DNA of 64,000 nucleotides. It comes from Sindora glabra. Taxonomy: Eukaryota; Streptophyta; Magnoliopsida; Fabales; Fabaceae. The notes under the pieces are model-generated. The model was given only the letters and a program-made list of their open reading frames with translations, was not told where the DNA came from and made no database searches. Position 1 is the stretch's first letter, and each line of letters starts with the position of its first letter. Both the position numbers and the translations under genes were made by a program. The stretch is taken from the NCBI GenBank assembly GCA_020226215.1, contig CM035230.1, forward strand, positions 4,983,501 to 5,047,500. Reading direction: 5' to 3'. Below, one piece after another: positions 15,262 through 26,581 of this stretch.

Positions 15262-15630
15262 TCAAACCGAAATATCTCGATGCGCCGCAAAGAAGAAGAG
15301 CTCCAACTCCGGTGGTGCAAAGAATGAAATTGGCGATCTGTGCAATAAGCAATTTGAGGCTACTCTTGGCTTCTTTGGTGCCGGTGGACACGTAGAAATT
15401 TCCGGTATCCGAAATCTTTCAGCTTTCGGCGTGGAACAATCACCGTTTAAGACCTCGTCTAAGTTCATATCTTGCATCCTTGGGATGTCATTGTCAACGG
15501 GGCTTGTCGGCAATTCTTGATTTTTGCTTTTCTGAGGCTGTCTCTTGGACTGGGTTCTTGCTTGCTTTCTTATTCTTTTTCTTGTCCTTGTCCTTGTGGT
15601 TGATTTTGTTGTGTTTCCAGAGGGGGCCAT
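15262..15630 (-). CDS. SIAMESE-related (SMR-like) cyclin-dependent kinase inhibitor
   Basis: A 122-residue intronless reading frame. The N-terminal third is very basic, with TR/KR/RK repeats at residues 11-36, a possible nuclear-targeting region. An acidic linker (residues 46-64) is followed by CSTPKAERFRIP (65-76), CPPAPKKPRV (81-90) and a C-terminal PPELELFF (106-113). These are the conserved blocks of the plant SIM/SMR family, whose members are small nuclear proteins that bind CDK-cyclin complexes and promote the switch from mitosis to endoreduplication, often in response to development or stress. The length fits the family. The frame is open for 52 more codons upstream, but that part translates a poly-T/poly-G leader tract, so I chose the methionine at 15628-15630, which opens MAPSG. 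Which SMR paralogue it is cannot be said. The family assignment rests on motifs recalled, not on a search. Confidence 0.85.
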   Translation of the reverse strand: MAPSGNTTKSTTRTRTRKRIRKQARTQSKRQPQKSKNQELPTSPVDNDIPRMQDMNLDEVLNGDCSTPKAERFRIPEISTCPPAPKKPRVASNCLLHRSPISFFAPPELELFFFAAHRDISV

Positions 15631-15710
15631 TTGAGATAAAGAGTAAAGCAAACCAGAAATAAAAAAGGGTTTCTGCTGCGTTTGGCTTAAGATTCTCTGT
15701 TCAAAAGGTT

Positions 15711-15752
15711 CCCCCCCCCCAAAAAAAAAAAAAAAAAAAGAAAGAAAGAAAG
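15711..15752. repeat. C10-A19-(GAAA)n slippery tract in the SMR-like leader
   Basis: Ten C residues, nineteen A residues and then GAAA units lie 80-120 bp upstream of the chosen start codon. In the transcript sense this is a TTTC/poly-T/poly-G tract. It probably lies in the 5' untranslated region or core promoter, and its length is likely to vary between alleles. Confidence 0.9.
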
Positions 15753-16112
15753 ACACTATCATGTACTCAGTTAAAGCTGGCAACAAGAAGAGCTTGGAAC
15801 TTTATTCGGTTGAGGAAGGACAAAAGTTTGATTAGCCTATTTGCAGTTACTTGAAATATTGAAATTTACGGAAACAAGAAGGTGGTTTTGAGGAGAGGCC
15901 TTTTGATTATTAAATTCTCTCGAAATATCTAGATCACTCGCAAGCTCAGCGCTCCACGAACTAAAGTAACCGATTGTTGGGTGGAATAATGTGGAATTTC
16001 TGAAACAGATGAAAATCAAACACCCATTCGAGATTTGTAGATTTTTTATGCTAAAATTCTCTAACAAGAACCAATTAGATCAGTACTAGAAGCCTACTCA
16101 GACCTCAAGGCA

Positions 16113-16323
16113 GAGAGAGGATTTGAAGCAGGGACTTGCATACTCGTGTCCTTCTGAGAGTTTATATATATTGACAGAGAGAGAGACGGAGAGGATTTGA
16201 AGCAGGGACTTCGCATACTCGTGTCCTTCTGAGAGTTTATATATATTGACAGAGAGAGAGACGGAGAGGATTTGAAGCAGGGCCTTCGCATACTCGTGTC
16301 CTTCTGAGAGTTTTTTATATATT
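16113..16323. repeat. 74-75 bp tandem repeat, about 2.8 copies, upstream of the SMR-like gene
   Basis: Units begin with GAGGATTTGAAGCAGGG at 16117, 16191 and 16266 and run through CTTCTGAGAG, a TTTATATATATTGA core and a GAGAGAGAGACGG tract. The copies are nearly identical: the first has a 1-base deletion and the third has an ACT to CCT change plus extra T residues. On the minus strand, which is the sense of the gene at 15262-15630, each unit contains TATATATAAACTCTC, a TATA-like core. The repeat sits about 490-690 bp upstream of the start codon. An open frame crosses it only because the unit length is close to a multiple of three. Confidence 0.9.
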
Positions 16324-16340
16324 GATGGTCTGATAAATCA

Positions 16341-16356
16341 CGGGCAGCACTGCCCG
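16341..16356. repeat. GC-rich perfect hairpin
   Basis: CGGGCAG-CA-CTGCCCG is a perfect 7-bp stem with a 2-base loop, followed by another CTGCCC. It lies just beyond the 74-bp repeats, about 710 bp upstream of the SMR-like start codon. Such a GC-rich palindrome stands out in this AT-rich DNA. Its function is unknown. Confidence 0.7.
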
Positions 16357-16606
16357 CTGCCCTCAAAATCAAGGGAACAAGAATATGAAAGTTGAAAAAA
16401 ATCAACAATTTTTTGTTGTTCTTAATTTTAATTTTATTGGTACATCAATAATGCATTAAAAGAATCCGATTATTTTCACTGCAAATTTTAGATTTTATGG
16501 CAAAATATAGGCAAATCCGTCTTGGAAAACATTGGGACCTATTAAAATTTATTGATATTAGTTGCAGTATTTTCCACCAAAAACATCATCATTAATGAGA
16601 TAGTAA

Positions 16607-17872
16607 TGTAAGCAAAAGTACATATAAAATGAAAAAAAAATTACATAGGTTGAGAATTTAAAATACATGATTTCAAATCAAATAATTCATCTACATTAAT
16701 TATAATACTTTGGACAAAAGGACTAATTTTTTTCCACCTTTTCTACAAATTGCAGTTAATAGGACACCAAAACACTAGAATTTGCAAAGTGTTTAGGTAA
16801 TATTCAAGTATAGAGTGGTTGGGGGACTACTTAATTAAGTAAAAAATTCTTTTTTGGTTCACTCATAAAAATCCTAATAGGTGAAAGTCTATATTTATTG
16901 CTAACCACACCAGTCAATCAGACATTTTTAATCTACAAAAGTGATCACCAAACTAAACTCAAAATTATAACTATAGAATTAGAGTTAGCCTATTTTAAAA
17001 AATTAAAGATCTAATTAATGGTGGTCCATTAAAATCTTTTTACAAGTAACCCATTAGGAATTAAGAATTTCATCCTTCTTATTTTAGAATGATATATTGT
17101 ATCATATTACTATCCATAACTGTATAATTTCAAATTTTGGTTGGTACCTAGGACATATTTAATAAAATAAAGAAAAATTATATTTTATCCTTTAGTGATT
17201 TTGATGATTTTTATTTAACTTATCTTTATTTTCAAATGTTGAAATTCACTCACTTTTACCTTTTTCTATTAATGTTTTACTTACCTAATTTTTCTATCCA
17301 AATTTTAATGGAAAACTTTATAACATGCAAATTAAATGAAATAAGGTGAAATCACATTTGGATAAAATACAATTTTTATATATTATGTGAATTGATGTCA
17401 AAAAAATTTAATAGCAACAAAAAAAAATAGTCTTGCCTTCTTCTTCCATGACCTCCTTCATCTTCGTATATTTACCTTAAATGGGAAAAATATTTAACTA
17501 ATAAAAAAGCTAAAATTCTAAATATTTGTATATAACTAAATTTTATTATTGATAATTTTATAATATATATATGTAACATATAGTTTGAAAATTTAAAACA
17601 AGAAGCAAGGTTAATATTTTTAGCCATTGTTGAAAATTTTGAATGATAACTCATTAATATGGAAAAAAAATACTTTACTTGTCAACAATTTTGTCTAAAT
17701 TCATTTAACCCACTATGGAATATTCCATTTAAAATTGGAAAGAAAAAAGTTTAGGTGAGTAAAGTGTTGGCACCTAAAAACACAGGTGGATGAATTTTGA
17801 TGCTTGAAAACATAGGTGAGTTAATTGAAAATTAATAAAATAACAAGTAAATTGTAAATACATGTGACCACA
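16607..17872 (-). repeat. 3' LTR of the outer copia element
   Basis: On the plus strand it opens TGTAAGCAAAAGT and ends GTGACCACA. It aligns through most of its length with the split LTR at 41221-41403 plus 58786-59915, with shared wording such as GATTTCAAAT, TTGGACAAAAG and GAGTAAAGTGTT. It is flanked on the left by AGTAA. The right end was set by comparing the two copies; an alternative end at 17845 followed by AGTAA was considered and rejected because the similarity to the other copy continues beyond it. Confidence 0.65.
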
Positions 17873-18410
17873 ATTTTAAAAATATACCACCTTTGAGATA
17901 AACACTTGAAAATTGACTAAGCTTGTATGGTCAATGATATCTAATCATAATAGCAATTACATTCTTTTCTAATACAAGACATTCCATGGTTATGAAATAT
18001 CATAAACTACACACATAATCACTACCATGTCAATGTAGCATGAAAGATGGTATAAAAAAATTATGATTAGATCATCTTTATGTTTCATGTTAGTCCATGA
18101 TGATTTCTCAAGTAAACTTAATATAGCATAAGAAATCAACTAACAACACGTAAAGCTAGATTATATCATAAATCATAAAATAGCATCAATTTCAAAACAA
18201 ATAATCAAGCTTAAGAACTAACAACTAACACCAAGTATTAACCGTTACAAAATTATAACAATCTTGGTACATTATAAACAAATGATACATGCATCAACAA
18301 GAAAATATAAATTTATTATCAATGTGCCGAAAAGAATATTTGAAGATATAACAAAAGAACATATCAAAATTACATTAAAGTTAGTCATATAAATGTAAAT
18401 GGCTCCCACT
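17873..18410 (-). other. copia 3' untranslated region
   Basis: A non-coding stretch between the 3' LTR and the RNase H remnant. A minus-strand AAAGGTGG at about 17888-17895 might be the remains of the polypurine tract, but it lies about 15 bp from the LTR edge, so this is uncertain. Confidence 0.4.
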
Positions 18411-20040
18411 AGCCAAAGACATCAAATGAACCTGCAATTCCCAAGTCCTCAACATATTTTTGAAAAATTGTAAACCTAAGTCCTTTAGTCGTGAGATTTG
18501 CCAACATAACATTTGTGTGAATGTGCTTTACTACTATATTCCCTCTCTTCACTAGACCTTTAACTTTGTGGTATTTTAACTCTAAATGCTTGGATCCACT
18601 AAAACTTTTATTATTTTTGGTAAAGAAAACTACAACACTATTATCACAATAAAATTTTAGTGTTCTAACAATAAAATCAACAATCTATAATCTTGAAGTA
18701 AAATTTCTTAATCAAACAACTTCTAAAGCAATATCGAAACAAGCAACAAATTTCGCTTGTATAGTTGAAGAAGCTGTCATAGCTTACTTTACACTTTTCT
18801 AGGATTTAGTGCCTCTAACTATCATAAAGATGTAACATGAACTAGATTTCATATCGTTAAGTTATCTAGTAAAATATAAGTCCATATACCTAATTAGTTC
18901 CTAATAATAAACCTTTTAGTAAATAAGCATATAATTTTTAGTCTTCTATAATTATCTCATAACTTTCTTAGCAGAACAGTTATGAGCTCTTTCAGGGTTA
19001 GACAAATACCTATCAAGAACATTGATCATAAAAGCCAAATCTAGTCTAGTGCAAACTTAAGTGTACATCAAACTTCCTATTGCACCTGTATAAGGAACAT
19101 TTTGCATTAACCATTTCTCTATCTTATTTGTTAGGAATTGTTTATTACTAAATATATAACCTTCGATACTTGGAACATCTCGAGTTTTATAGTTTTGTAT
19201 TTCAAATCTTTTACAAATCCCATCAATGTATGCTCTTTGTGATAATCCTAATAAGTTATGAATTTTGTCTCTATGAATTTGGATTACCAAAACAAATGAT
19301 ACCTTATTAAGATCCTTCATACCAAAAAACTTTAAATAACATTTGTTTGGTATCCTTTAAGCGGTGCTAGATTGTTACTCACTAATAAAGTATCCTCGAC
19401 ATGCAAGATAAGGAAAATGAAGCTACTCCTACTAACCTTAAAATAAATATACGAATCAACCTTACTTTTAATGAAGCCCATAGATTTGACCAACTCATTA
19501 AACTTTAAATACCATTGTTAGAATGTTTTTTTTTTAACTTTATATTGATTTTCTCCACTTACATACCATATGCTCATATTCATATGAAAGCCCTCAAGCT
19601 ATTTCATATATACATCTTCCACAAGTTCACCATTTAGAAAGGTTACCATTTGGTGAAGCTCCAAATGTGTAACTAAGACTATAACAATCCTGAATGAGTC
19701 TTTATAATATATTAGTGAAAAGGTCTCAAATTGAGTGAAACCTTTAACTACTAATCTTAATTTAAATAGCTTAGTTATATCACTTGAGTCTTCATTAGTC
19801 TTGTATACTTTTTTACAACCAATTGCCTTACAATTTTAAGGAAGCTCAATAATTTTCCACACTTCATTCTTAATCATACACTAAATTCCTTCATTCATAG
19901 CATTCACCCATTAATCAAAATGCTATTGGTTCATTACTTGACTATACGTAGTTAGGTCAATAACATCCTTAATGTTATATTCACCTTCACTAATATAGAT
20001 AAAATAATTATTTGAAATTGTTACTTAACATTTTTATCAT
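18411..20040 (-). pseudogene. Ty1/copia reverse transcriptase and RNase H remnant
   Basis: Reading leftward, broken frames give recognisable copia RT wording: VWKIIELP and CKAIGCKKVYKT near 19.8 kb, LVVKGFTQ near 19.7 kb, then an open segment at 19057-19320 with MKDLNKVSFVLVIQIHRD, LGLSQRAYI and the end-of-RT motif VPYTGAIGSLMYT. Further on, the RNase H tail gives VVKHIHTNVMLANLTTKGL near 18.5 kb. In the family, these domains copy the element RNA into DNA and remove the RNA strand. There are numerous stop codons and small shifts in every part, so no function remains. The upstream half of RT is separated from integrase by the solo LTR at 20047-26576. Confidence 0.85.
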
Positions 20041-21058
20041 TTTATGTGTAATACTCCAATAGAGTAAGAAAATCCATGAAGAAATTTTGAATAGAAATCA
20101 CCTTAATAGAAACTCAGTAACATAATTGAGTGAAGTTCTAGTAAATTGTAAAGATAGTTTCAATATGCATTTAGCTAGAATTTTTGTAGGAATTATATTA
20201 GGCATTAGTGTGGGTTAAAATATCATAAAAAGCTCAACATTACGTTTGAAAAAATTATATGAAATTTTAATAGGAAATTAGTGGCTTATGTAGCCTAAAA
20301 TTAGCCTAGGTAATTTAATAACCTAGAAATTGGGGCGAAAGTTGAAATAAATCATCATGACTTACTTAGGCTAACTTAGCCTAATTTTTCTAGGCTCAAA
20401 TATAATTTTAGAATAAAAAAATTGAGACCTAACAAGGCTTAATCTTGCAAGAGAAGCTAATCCCATTTTAGTGAATAAGTAAAAAATCAAGGGCAATTAT
20501 TGTTGCTTATTTTTAGGCACTTTTTTAGCTTAATTTTATTGGATTTGAAGTAATTATCTTCTAAGTATCGGCTAGCAAAAATCATGCACTTCACTTACCA
20601 ATTGCCACTAAATGCTATAAAAAAAATAATAGGAAAAAGGGGGAGTTTTATAGTGGAAGCTTTAAAGATTTTATAAAAAGCTTTTGGGATCAAATTTTGC
20701 TCACTTTTTTTCTCTCCTTCCTAGCAAGGCTACAGTTTTCTAGGGTTCTTTTAGGTAGAGCTTCCATTTCTAATAATTTCCAAGAGATTTTACAAGAGGT
20801 TTCATCAAATTCTTGAAGGTAACTAAGGTTTTCCTTCATTTTCTTCAAGTTTTCATGATAATCATTTCTTCAAAATTTCTAAAATTTAATTTATTGTAGT
20901 GAGATTGTTTTTTAGTAGTCTAAATGGTCTTTGAAATGTTAGAAGTTCAAGAAGTTGAGGTGAGTGACAACTATCTCTTAATTTATTAAGTTTTCTATGA
21001 AATATGAAGAAATTGATGTTATATGCTACTATAAGGTTAAGTGGAGTTATATTGCTAT

Positions 21059-22730
21059 TATTGATGTGTGTCCTAGGAGCCAATTATAGAGATAATTATA
21101 ATAAATGCACAATGTATTATATTTTATTTTAGGCAATTCAAATTATTATATTTTATTTCATATTTTTCTATTACTCTACACAATTATAACTTAAATATAA
21201 TAATTGTCCTAGAATAGCTTCGCTATTTCTAAAATGCCCCTAGTTAAGTATTATTGTGAAAATGATAGTAATAATACATCAAGACTAACATGTATGGTGA
21301 TTGATGATTATAAATTATGGATATGTGATATCAAGTCAATACATGAGTACATTATTGTGAACAATGTACTGGATTGATCCACTATGAGAATGTTGCATGG
21401 ATAGATGTATCATTAGTTATTCTCATATAACTACAAATGCACATAGTTCTTTAACTTGAAATTACTATAGTTCCCTACATAAAGACTTACTCACTTTGAT
21501 ATTATCCTATGTCACATTTAATTGGGATAACGAGTAGGGTATTGATTAGGTGTGTTACGAATCATGCAAAGGGAAGTGAGTGATGTAGATGAGATTTTGT
21601 TACTTTTGTATAAAAGAGAGATATCCTTGGGCCCATTGATTGAGTGAGACATAGAAATGCATGACCATACTCAATTAGATTAATATGTGATATTAATCAT
21701 TTATTTTAAGTCTACTCAGAATCAAGAAATATAAATTGAACATTGACGAGGATGACACACTCCATGACTCCAGTTCAATTTGGATATTGTTACAAAAGGG
21801 ATTATGATGCAAAACGTTGATCACATATTAGGTGGATGTCAAATCACAGACATTCTTACTACTTGAGTGGCAGTAATATATTGCTAGATACCGCTCACTA
21901 TCTATGGCCTAATGATGAGTAATTGTCAATGTAGTAAGAACCTGTAGGGTCACACAAAAGGAGTAGGAATGAGACAATAATTAATTAAATTTTAATTAGA
22001 TTAAAATCCAATTAATTAGACTTATTTTCATGCATAAATATATTATTAAAGATAATAATATGTTTTTCACATAATATATATATTATATATTATTTGATAT
22101 TATTTAATATTAAAGTAATATCAGATAATTATATTATTAGATATTAGATAATTATATTATGAGATAATATTATTTTCTAATATATAAGATAATTATATAT
22201 CAATTTTAATATTAGATAATTATATTATGAGATAATGTTATTGTTTAATATTAGATAATTAGTAGATAAGTCCTATCTCTCCTCACTCTCTCTATGATAA
22301 GGATAAGGTGATAGTTATTAAGTGTGATTAGGATTTTTTAAAGCATTATCCTAGTAGGACTAGAATTATGATATGCCTTAGTTCTATAAAAAGACTTGAA
22401 GGCAGCACTTTACATTAATGCACATTAGCTTCAATAAAACCTAAAATTATTCAAGAAAACGTCCAATCCTAATCTTAGTGGGAGAAACGAATCCTAGCAG
22501 TCTTTGTGGAAGGGAGAAGTCATTGTTCACTCCGTGTGGATACCGTAAAGACATTGTACCTTCCAGCTGCCATTTGATTCATCACAGTCTATTAAGGATT
22601 TGTTCAGAAAGAATACGAGCACAAATAAGGTAAAATCCTAATACTGATTTATGCCCTTTTGTATGGATCCTATGTAGAATTTGGATCAAAATTTAAAAAT
22701 TTTACTGCGTATGTTGATCCGAACCTAACA
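21059..22730 (+). mobile_element. solo LTR, 1.67 kb (family L), plus orientation
   Basis: It opens TATTGATGTGTGTCCTAGG, aligning base for base with TGTTGGTGTATGTCC of its relatives, and ends GAACCTAACA. The flanks are GCTAT (21054-21058) and GATAT (22731-22735), a duplication with one change. A CTATAAAAAG core near 22384 gives the orientation. It is inserted in the family A solo LTR, and its sequence is the reverse complement of 24137-25792 throughout, with moderate divergence. Confidence 0.9.
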
Positions 22731-24136
22731 GATATATGGTTTGGTTTTGATGTTGTATAAATGTTATTATGATGATATTATCTTGGTATTATGATGATTA
22801 AAATGAGTAGGAGATGATATATTAAGTTTTTCCTTAAGAGATGACCATAGGAAAATATAAAAACAAAGTTTAGTAAAAAAGGTTTATTAGTGTTTTTATT
22901 TTTATTTTTTGGAATTATGGATTAGGAAATGTTAAAATTTCAATTTTTAATATTTTAATGCTACAAATAATTTAGGATAAGGAATTTTTTGAAACAATTT
23001 AGAGATATGAAATGTGATTGTTTATGGACTATGGTTATAGGAACTTGAAATAAAATTTTGGGTTTTGTTTAGTGCTATTTGTACACCAATTTGATTGAAA
23101 AAATTTAAAATAATTGATGTTATTTAGTAATTAGCATGTTGGTAAGCTTGTAGAAAATTTTAGTGATAATTGGAATTAATTTGGATGTCAAAAAGTATCT
23201 TTTATCATAATAGCTTCAAATTTGTCCAATTTTGGCAATTTTGTGTTTTTGATTATGTATGAATAGTAGCCACATGATAATTTTGAAAAACAATTAATGT
23301 TTCTCATTAATTAACATGTTAGGAATGTTGTGTCAAAATTTGATGACGATTGGAATTGGTTTGAATATTGAAATGGGACTTTTAGTGAGATTGCACACAG
23401 TTGTCCTGTTGGAATTTAACCTTTTAGGTTTTGAGTGAACGATACTCAAGAATGATTAATTTGTGAGAAAATTTTTTTTCATTATTTATTAATGTATTAG
23501 AAGCATTAGATAAAATTTTGATGAAATTTTGAGATGATTTGGAAGCCTAAAAAGTCTCTAAATCGTCAAGAAGTCATATTACTCAGCATTGTTAATGTTT
23601 AATATATTATATTGGATGTGTTGCAAATAATTAGAATTTGTATTGCATGGATGATGCTTAAGTTATAAATTGCTATCCATTCAGAAGAATTGAGTATTAT
23701 CATTATTTTGAATGAAATGGTTGAATATCAACCTTAGATATAAAGTCATGTGATGGTAAAATGCGATTGTGTATAAGAATAGCTAAATTTCATGAATGAG
23801 AATTGTGATACAATTGATAATATTTAAGCTATTTATCTTGAATATAAAAATTGTATATTAACATTAAACATAATAATATGTGATGTTAAAGGTTAAGTAT
23901 ATAAGAATGAAAAATTTTGGTAACAAAACTCCTATAACATAGTTGATATTTTGACCATATCCTGCGAGATGTGATAATGAAATGCATAATTAATGCCTAT
24001 GTTTGCTCATGGCATCTTATTATTACTCATTGTGAGTATGAATGCTTATCTTATACTTGATTTGTGGGGGAAGTTATTGGCGATTGATCCTTTGAAAAAA
24101 AAAAAGAAGTGGTAAGGTTTGTAAGGATAAGGTTAG

Positions 24137-24771
24137 TGTTGGGAATTCGGATTATCACATGCAGCGGAATTTTAAATTTTTGATCCGAATTCTACCTAGG
24201 ATCCATGCAAAAAGCATGAGTCAATGATTAGGGTTTTACCTATTGGGCACTCGTGTTTCTACTGATCAAAACTTGAGAGCGGATGAATCAAACGCCGGCC
24301 GGAAGGTACAGCGTCTCTACGGTATCCACACGGAGTGAACAACGACCTCTCACCCTCCACGCGTCTGCTAGGATGCATTTTTCTCTCTAAGAATTAGGAT
24401 TGGATGTTTTCGGAGTGATTTAGGGTTTATATGGAAGCTTAAAACGTGATTATTAAGTGCTGCCCTCAAGTCCCCTTTTATAGAACTTAGGCAAGCCATA
24501 ATCTTAGTCCTACTAGGATAATGCTTCCAAAATCCTAATCACACTTAACAACTCATCTTATCCTTATCCTAGAGATAATGGGAAGAGATAAGACTTATCT
24601 ATTAATTATCTAATATTAGATAATGATATTATCTCATAATATAAATATCTTAATATTAGATAATTGCATATAGTTATCAAATATCAAAATAATATTATCT
24701 CATAATATATTTATCTAATATCTGATAAGATAATTACTTGATATTACTTTAATATCAAATAATATCACATA

Positions 24772-24802
<31 letters not shown>

Positions 24803-25792
24803 GTGAATTTATTATTCTTAATAATATATATGCACGAAAATAAGTCCAATTAATTGGATATTAATATAATTAAAGTCCAATTAATTATTGTCTTATTCCT
24901 ACTCCTTTTGTGTGACCCTGTAGGTTCTTACTACGTTGACAATGACTTATTATTGAGCCATAGACAGCGAGCGGTATCTAGCAATACATCACTGCCACTC
25001 AAGTAGTAAGAATGTCTGTGATTCGACATCCACCTAATACATGATCAACGTTTTACATCATAACCCTTTTGTAATAATATCCAAATTGAACTGGAGTCAT
25101 GGAATGTGTCATCCTCGTCAATGTTCAATTTATATTTCTTGATACTGAGTAGACTTAAAATAAATAATTAATATCACATATTAATTCAACTGAGCATGGC
25201 CATGCATTTCTAAGTCTCACTCAATCAAGGGGCCCAAGGATATTTCTCTTTTATACAAGAGTAACAAAATCCCATTTACATCACTCACTTCCCTCTGCAT
25301 GATTTATGACACACCCAATCAATGCCCTACTTGTCACCTGATTAAAGGTGACATAGGACAATATTAAAGTGAGTAATTTCTCATGTAGGGAACCGTAGTG
25401 ACTTCAGGTCAAAGGTTTATGTGTAGTTGTGATCATATGAGAATAACTTATGACACGTTTATCCATGCAATATTCTCATAGTGGGTCAGTCCAGTACATT
25501 GTTCACTAGCAATGTACTCATGTATTGACTTGATATCACATATCCATGATTCGTAATCATCAGTCACTATACATGCTAGTCTCGATGTATTATTACTATC
25601 CTTTTCATAATAATACTTGACTAGGGGCATTTTAGGAATAGTAAAGCTATTCCAAGGATAATTATTATATTAAGTTATAAATTGCGCATAATAATAATAA
25701 AAACAAAATATAATAATTAAATTGCCTAAAACATAATACATTGTATATAACTTCAATCATCAATATGATTGGCTCTAGGACATACACCAACA
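24137..25792 (-). mobile_element. solo LTR, 1.66 kb (family L), minus orientation
   Basis: It begins TGTTGGGAATTCGG and ends GACATACACCAACA. TGTTGG/CCAACA form terminal inverted repeats, and the exact 5-bp duplication GTTAG flanks it (24132-24136 and 25793-25797). It is inserted in the same host LTR as 21059-22730 but in the opposite orientation, about 1.4 kb away. The perfect duplication and intact termini suggest a younger insertion. The reading frame at 25448-25630 is part of the LTR and resembles no known protein. Confidence 0.95.
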
Positions 25793-26581
25793 GTTAGAGG
25801 ATGTATGCCTAGGTGGTGTGGGATAAAACTGGATCGAAGATATAAAGAGAAATTGGCATACTAACTATAACTATTTTGTGAATTTTACAAATAGTTATTG
25901 TAACCATTCTCTTGACAAATTATGTAAATAATGCATATGAAAATTGCTATTAGCACATCAATATGACTATTGTACATGAGAGTGGTTGCTAGTACACAAG
26001 ATTTTTTTTATAATACTTCAAAGTTACAATTGTGTACAAAAATCATGGATAGTAACTAAGAGCTTTAATTAACTATTATGCAATAATATAAATATCTAAT
26101 CTAATATGGTGAAATCTCTCTAAAAAAAAGGAGAAGAGCAGCCATTCACTAAGTATATTAATACTCACACTTTTTCTCTCAAATTTTCATTTATAGATAT
26201 GAAGTGTGGATGCTAAAGATGATTGACATTTGTACATGAACTTTTGTCTCACTTTCAGGAACCTTTTGTATAGTATTTTATGGTATCTTAACTAGAAGTC
26301 TTATTTTCTGATAGTAATTATATACAAAGTTATATTTTCAAAAATTTTACACTCTTGTATAAATAACAATTGATATATGTAATTTATGTTTTGAACTTTT
26401 TTATGCATGCACAAATAAAACCATTTTCTATAAGCACTTATTTATTTTTTTGGTAGAGATATGAAGGACGAGAAGTTAAGAATGTTTTAAAGGATTGTAT
26501 AGATAACTAGTTGGTATATTAATACTAGTTATATATCTTTACATTGGTCATGATACTTGAAAATCAAGTTATGATATTATG

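Larger units (their letters stand above)
20047..26576 (+). mobile_element. solo LTR (family A) with two nested solo LTRs
   Basis: The outer element begins TGTAATACTCC and ends AGTTATGATA, where the last bases were probably once CA. Both ends are flanked by the exact 5-bp duplication TTATG (20042-20046 and 26577-26581). Without its two inserts it is about 3.2 kb. It matches 29518-40203 segment by segment. A TTTATAAAAAGC core near 20670 followed by a CT-rich stretch reads on the plus strand, which sets the orientation. The length and the TGTAAT...TGRCA ends fit long LTRs of chromovirus-type Ty3/gypsy elements; no internal domain is left. It interrupts the copia element between RT and integrase. 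Confidence 0.85.

Noticed and set aside
16094..16408. A 104-codon minus-strand open frame with a repeated NSQKDTSM...CFKSSPSLSLSIYI unit
   Set aside because: The protein repeat is only the translation of the 74-75-bp DNA repeat; there is no sign of selection on the frame, and it lies in the upstream region of the SMR-like gene.
16607..17845. Treating 16607-17845 as a solo LTR because AGTAA occurs on both sides
   Set aside because: Alignment with the second copy (58786-59915) continues beyond 17845 to about 17872, so the right-hand AGTAA is part of the LTR. The primer-binding site next to the other LTR and the copia genes in between fit a 5'/3' LTR pair better. Some doubt remains.
25448..25630. 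A 60-codon open frame in a solo LTR, with related but broken sequence in the other copies
   Set aside because: It is internal to the family L LTR, has no known domain, and is interrupted in the copies at 21059-22730 and 46240-47887.
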